Assembly (NCBI GenBank): GCA_028023455.1
Contig: JAQFVV010012400.1
Coordinates: 9,724,248-9,788,247 of the forward strand
From: Epiperipatus broadwayi
Lineage: Eukaryota; Onychophora; Udeonychophora; Euonychophora; Peripatidae
Direction of reading: 5' to 3'
DNA length: 64,000 nucleotides
A model generated the notes under the pieces. It was not told the origin of the DNA. It saw only the letters and a list, made by a program, of their open reading frames with translations, and made no database searches. The position numbers were made by a program, and so were the translations under genes. Shown here in pieces: positions 60,438 through 64,000 of the stretch. Each line of letters starts with the position of its first letter. The first letter of the stretch is position 1.

Positions 60438-60572
60438 TATAATTCAATTTTTTTTTTTTATTCATGTGTCATAGCATCGGCCGGGAAGCGAACCCGCTAA
60501 CCCGGGACAACTGCTTGTAAGGCAACGGTCCGGACCTCTCGACCACCAATGCTTGACGTTATAATTCAGTTT
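60438..60572 (-). mobile_element. SINE family D with target-site duplication, best preserved
   Basis: On the minus strand: CGTCAAGCATTGGTGGTCGA with A box (TGGTCGAGAGG), GGTCCGGACCGTTGCCTTAC, a GTTGTCCCGGGTTAGC variable-arm-like region, B box (GGTTCGCTTCC), CGGCCGATGCTATGACAC and a poly(A) tail. Flanks TATAATTCA-A/G-TTT at 60438-60450 and 60560-60572 form a 13-base duplication with one mismatch. Confidence 0.9.
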
Positions 60573-61683
60573 ATTGATAAATCGACTGTAAAGTAAAATT
60601 TTGCCACAGTCAGTCACATTTTTTAATATTCTCCCAAAATAAATCTATCGAGAAACTAATTTATGAACAACCCATTATCTAAAGTTTTTTTTACATTCAA
60701 TTTTTATATAGCTTTATGTTATAAAAAAGCCATGAAAATCTATTATGTAATTCTAAACTTGTGTTTTTATAATAAACTGTGCTAACAAGTTAAAGCCAAG
60801 ACCAAACTACTATCAATGATCATCAAGTATTCTATTGGTTGTACCTTATTGCCTAGTCATTTATTTGACCAGTCTTTGGACTAAGTATGTGACACATACG
60901 CAGTCATTAACAGAGATTATATATATTTCTTTGTCTTAGTATAATAATAATTGTTAGAATTGCATATGCAAATTATTCATATTCATTTAGTAATGTAATA
61001 TGCTGTTATTTATTGTATTCACAAATATTTTTTTAAATAAGAAGTTATTGTTGATTTCAGTTTAAGAACATTAGAAATCATTTATTGGATTGGACAGATG
61101 CTAACATGTTAGCAGTATTAGCTTATGGGTGTGTATATATCTAATGTTATGTTTTTGCTATAATAGTGTATTTAAAAGCTCTATCGAAGTGATTGGAGAA
61201 AGCAAATAAAAAAATATTGCAGTGTAGATATAGATTCTATTATTGCTTAATTAAAACTTATAAGATTAGGAGCATGGGATGTTAGAATTATAGATTGTCC
61301 ATAGAAGATTATCAGAGATGAAAAGAAAATGGCTGTGTATATATATCATAAATGGTTGTAGAGAAAAGAATGAAAACATATAAAATGTCTGGAAATAAAA
61401 GTAAATATAATGATGTAAGTATTATGATAGGTTCAAGAACAAAAGAGATTTTTTTATAAGGAGCTTTCCAATAAATAATGGATTAATAGTGGTATGATGT
61501 AATGCTTTTGTGCAACATTCGATAGTCATTCAGGCACACATATAATATAACTACAAGTTATTAATTTAATAAATAATAATTCTAGTATAATTTTCACTAC
61601 ATCACTCTCACGCAAGGTAGGGATTGGTTTCTATCTGCTTTTAATATCTTGTGGAGGGGTATAATAATAAACATAAACAAAAA
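60573..61683. other. A+T-rich spacer
   Basis: Nothing recognisable. Confidence 0.45.
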
Positions 61684-62131
61684 TGTGTGAAGATGTGTGA
61701 TTTCCAAAATGCACATGTTCTGCTGAACCAGTACTCATTATTTGTCTAGATCCCAAACTCTTACACATATCTTTATCATTGTTCAGTATATATAGGTGCA
61801 CAATTACTACAGTTTAACTGTTAAGTATTAAAATTATTGTCCTTGTATCTTTGACACAAACCACAAGTTAAAATCGAATATTATTCATTTAGTGGGTAAT
61901 CCATCTAATCGAATGACTAAATAAAAATTATTGATATACTTCCATTAAGTGATTTGTGTCAAAGATATGAGGGCAGTAAGTTTGGCACTTATCAATTAAA
62001 CTAGTAATTAGCTATCTGTATATACTGAATAATGATAGAGACATGTAAAAGATTATGATTTGGGCCAATTGCTGAACGATGGTTCAGCATGAAATGTGCA
62101 TCTTGGGGATCATACATCTTTTTCACATGTC
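61684..62131. mobile_element. Foldback element of a third type
   Basis: Left arm 61684-61863 and right arm 61951-62131 are complementary with drift. For example, CTTACACATATCTTTATCAT (61761) pairs with the complement of ATGATAGAGACATGTAAAAG, and TATCTTTGACACAAACCAC with GATTTGTGTCAAAGATATG. The centre is about 87 bases (TATTCATTTAGTGGGTAATC). The outer part of the right arm (CGATGGTTCAGCATGAAATG and CTTGGGGATCATACATC) is related to repeat family C at 23740 and 32396. The centre is repeated once more at about 62195-62265. I see no hammerhead-like motif. Confidence 0.65.
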
Positions 62132-62266
62132 TTTGCTCATATGTTAATAATTACGACACTTCACAAAATGTTAAAAGCAAATAGAAAATTACACTACAGA
62201 AATATTATTCATTAAGTGTATAATCTCTAGTCTAATGAATAACTAATAAAAATTATTAATAGCAAG

Positions 62267-63359
62267 CATATATGAAGAATTTGAAAAGAAATATAAAAAT
62301 AATTGTACATTAAAAAAGATAGAATGCTTATTTATTCAGAATGTCATTCATGGCAAGAACTGATAGTATATGTTTTAAAACAAATTTCTATTTTTCTATT
62401 TAACTAAATCTCCTTACACATATAATTTATTGAATTGTAATAATATTTGATAAATATTCCTTTCCTCTGATATACAGAACAATAAAATACTAAGATCAAA
62501 AATGATCAAAATTAAAACATTTAAAAATAAATAAATAAGGACTAGATATTTATTTCGAGATTGTGAAGAATATTCTCAAAATAATGAAAGCAAATGAATT
62601 CATTTAAAATGACTCGCAATTATTATGTTTATGGGTTGTAAGCTGTATTTGTAAATTAATACTTTTATTTAAATTTTGACTTAGGATACTGTTAAAATTA
62701 TTTTAAACTAAACTAAACTTTATCTGTTTTATTTTTGGAGTATATTATTGTATTCATTTATAGTAAAATTATGATCGAAAAGTAAAAAAAAGAACATCGT
62801 GAAAATTGAATTATTTTTTTTTACTTTGAAAGATTATAATTTTAAGTATACAATACTGCATCACATTTTTATTTCACGGGAATAAAAAATTTGGACAATA
62901 ATTTTATTTATAACAGATTTTTGCTTAATGAGAGCAAAATTATTTTTTTCATCCTTGGTCTAGTAATTATTTAATCTTTTAGTAATATATACTAAGGCAA
63001 TAAACCTCAAGAATGTGTGCTTGGAAATGCGCAGGTAGGGACCTCTACAGTCTTAACCACAAGCTTATGCTTTGGAAGAAAAGAGGAGAATCCCTTCTTT
63101 ACTTCAACCTACTTTTTATATAAATAGGTGAAGCTGAAGTGGTTAGATCTGAGAGTGTGTAGCTATTCAATACTTCACTGATTAAGTGCACAATTCCTAT
63201 TACCAATTAGTACTTGTGAAATCTTTTGATTTATAACCAATCAATGAAATGATTTTATAGTTAGAAATCTATTATGATAATTTAGTTAATATATTTGTGT
63301 TCTCTGCTGGAAGTAGATTAAGTACTGTAGACTAAGAAATAGGATACAACGTCCACGTA
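62267..63359. other. A+T-rich spacer
   Basis: 63000-63170 is slightly GC-richer and contains AAGTGGTTAGATCTGAGAG; a decayed SINE is possible but not demonstrated. Confidence 0.4.
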
Positions 63360-63520
63360 AGCGCTTGTATGCTTAGTTGTTTAGGAGATCATGTAATGTT
63401 TGGCCATTTTAGTGATGGATTGAGCATTTAACTTTTCCCATTCAGCTAATCTAAGCTGAGTATATATTTTTTACATCTTGGACTCTTCAACTCTGAATGC
63501 ACTATTCTACTACTGTACTG
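63360..63520 (-). repeat. SINE family B, diverged copy
   Basis: The plus strand starts with the antisense of the family 3' end (GTTTAGGAGATCATGTAATG) and the head lies near 63510 (complement AGTACAGTAGTAGAATAGTG), which matches the AGTGGTAGAGTG head of other copies. Confidence 0.45.
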
Positions 63521-64000
63521 AACCATAGGATAACAAACAAATAATAACACCCAATTGTCAGTGCTCATTTGTCATTATTACTTAGAGTTTTAGTTGAAAA
63601 AATTGTATGTGACTTTTGCTATCTGTTATTGTTGTGTGTGGTTTTTTTTTTTAAAAATAACATAAGTATATGGAATTTATATTTTGTAGCTCAGTTGTAT
63701 AATCCTGATGCAATGTCTGAGGACATTTAATGTATTTTCTTCCTATATGCATTCAATAATGCATTACACTTATCTTCTATACCTATTTATTCTTGTATAG
63801 TTCCAAATCTTGCTATTATTATTCATTATCAAGCTCAGACCATTAATGGAAGCATTGTGGTTCACTTTGTCTGCTATTGAGTGACTAATCATGATCTAAG
63901 ATCTATTCAGTTCAGGAGATTCTATCAGATTACCACACTGGATGCTGTAGCATAATAATTTGTGTAAAATGATCAAGATGAATGTCTTTCAGCTAATACT
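63521..64000. other. A+T-rich spacer to window end
   Basis: Nothing recognisable. Confidence 0.45.

Noticed and set aside
1-64000. CRISPR arrays, operons or prokaryotic mobile elements
   Set aside because: No spaced direct repeats of CRISPR type and no dense coding. The sequence is eukaryotic, with SINEs, LINEs and poly(A) tails.

Overview
This window looks like a gene desert from a very A+T-rich invertebrate animal nuclear genome. By eye it is about three quarters A+T; I did not count. The evidence is the lack of long open frames, the poly(A)/poly(T) tracts, the tRNA-derived SINEs, and the relics of four retroelement classes: RTE-like, L1/Tx1-like and CR1/Jockey-like LINEs plus a Penelope-like element. 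I cannot name the species. I see no convincing host protein-coding gene, no functional tRNA or rRNA gene, and no prokaryotic-type operon.

Layout. 1-11 kb: A+T-rich spacer with old SINEs. 11.2-13.0 kb: an L1/Tx1-like LINE on the minus strand with recognisable reverse transcriptase (RT) motifs, broken by stops. 16.7-17.1 kb: an inverted-repeat element with a hammerhead-like motif. 20.2-21.4 kb: an RTE-like LINE fragment (minus). 24.6-25.4 kb: a second foldback subfamily. 26.8-27.0 kb: a lone RTE 3' end. 27.9-28.5 kb: the most complete foldback element. 30.6-31.3 kb: its oldest relative. 33.8-34.1 kb: a GC-richer island that could be an exon or regulatory block. 35.5-35.8 kb: a suspicious poly-G/poly-T block. 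36.5-38.8 kb: the longest RTE-like LINE, with its RT core deleted. 42.4-43.3 kb: a CR1/Jockey-like RT fragment. 46.7 and 47.2 kb: two more foldback relics. 53.5-54.6 kb: a Penelope-like element with RT and a GIY-YIG endonuclease. 55.7-55.9 kb: a near-perfect long hairpin. 60-62 kb: a young tRNA-derived SINE and another foldback.

The most interesting content is the foldback family at 16.7, 24.6, 27.9, 30.6, 46.7 and 47.2 kb. Its inverted arms carry a short structured motif that fits a type I hammerhead ribozyme with a tiny stem III. The parts are a CUGAUGA-like box, a small stem-loop II, GAAA, a two-base-pair stem III ending in a GUC or AUA cleavage triplet, and complementary stem I strands. 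Stems I to III change between subfamilies yet mostly keep pairing, which is what a real RNA fold predicts. Hammerheads of this kind are known from Penelope-like elements and retrozymes. The link to the Penelope relic at 54 kb is inference. All protein-coding elements here are inactivated.
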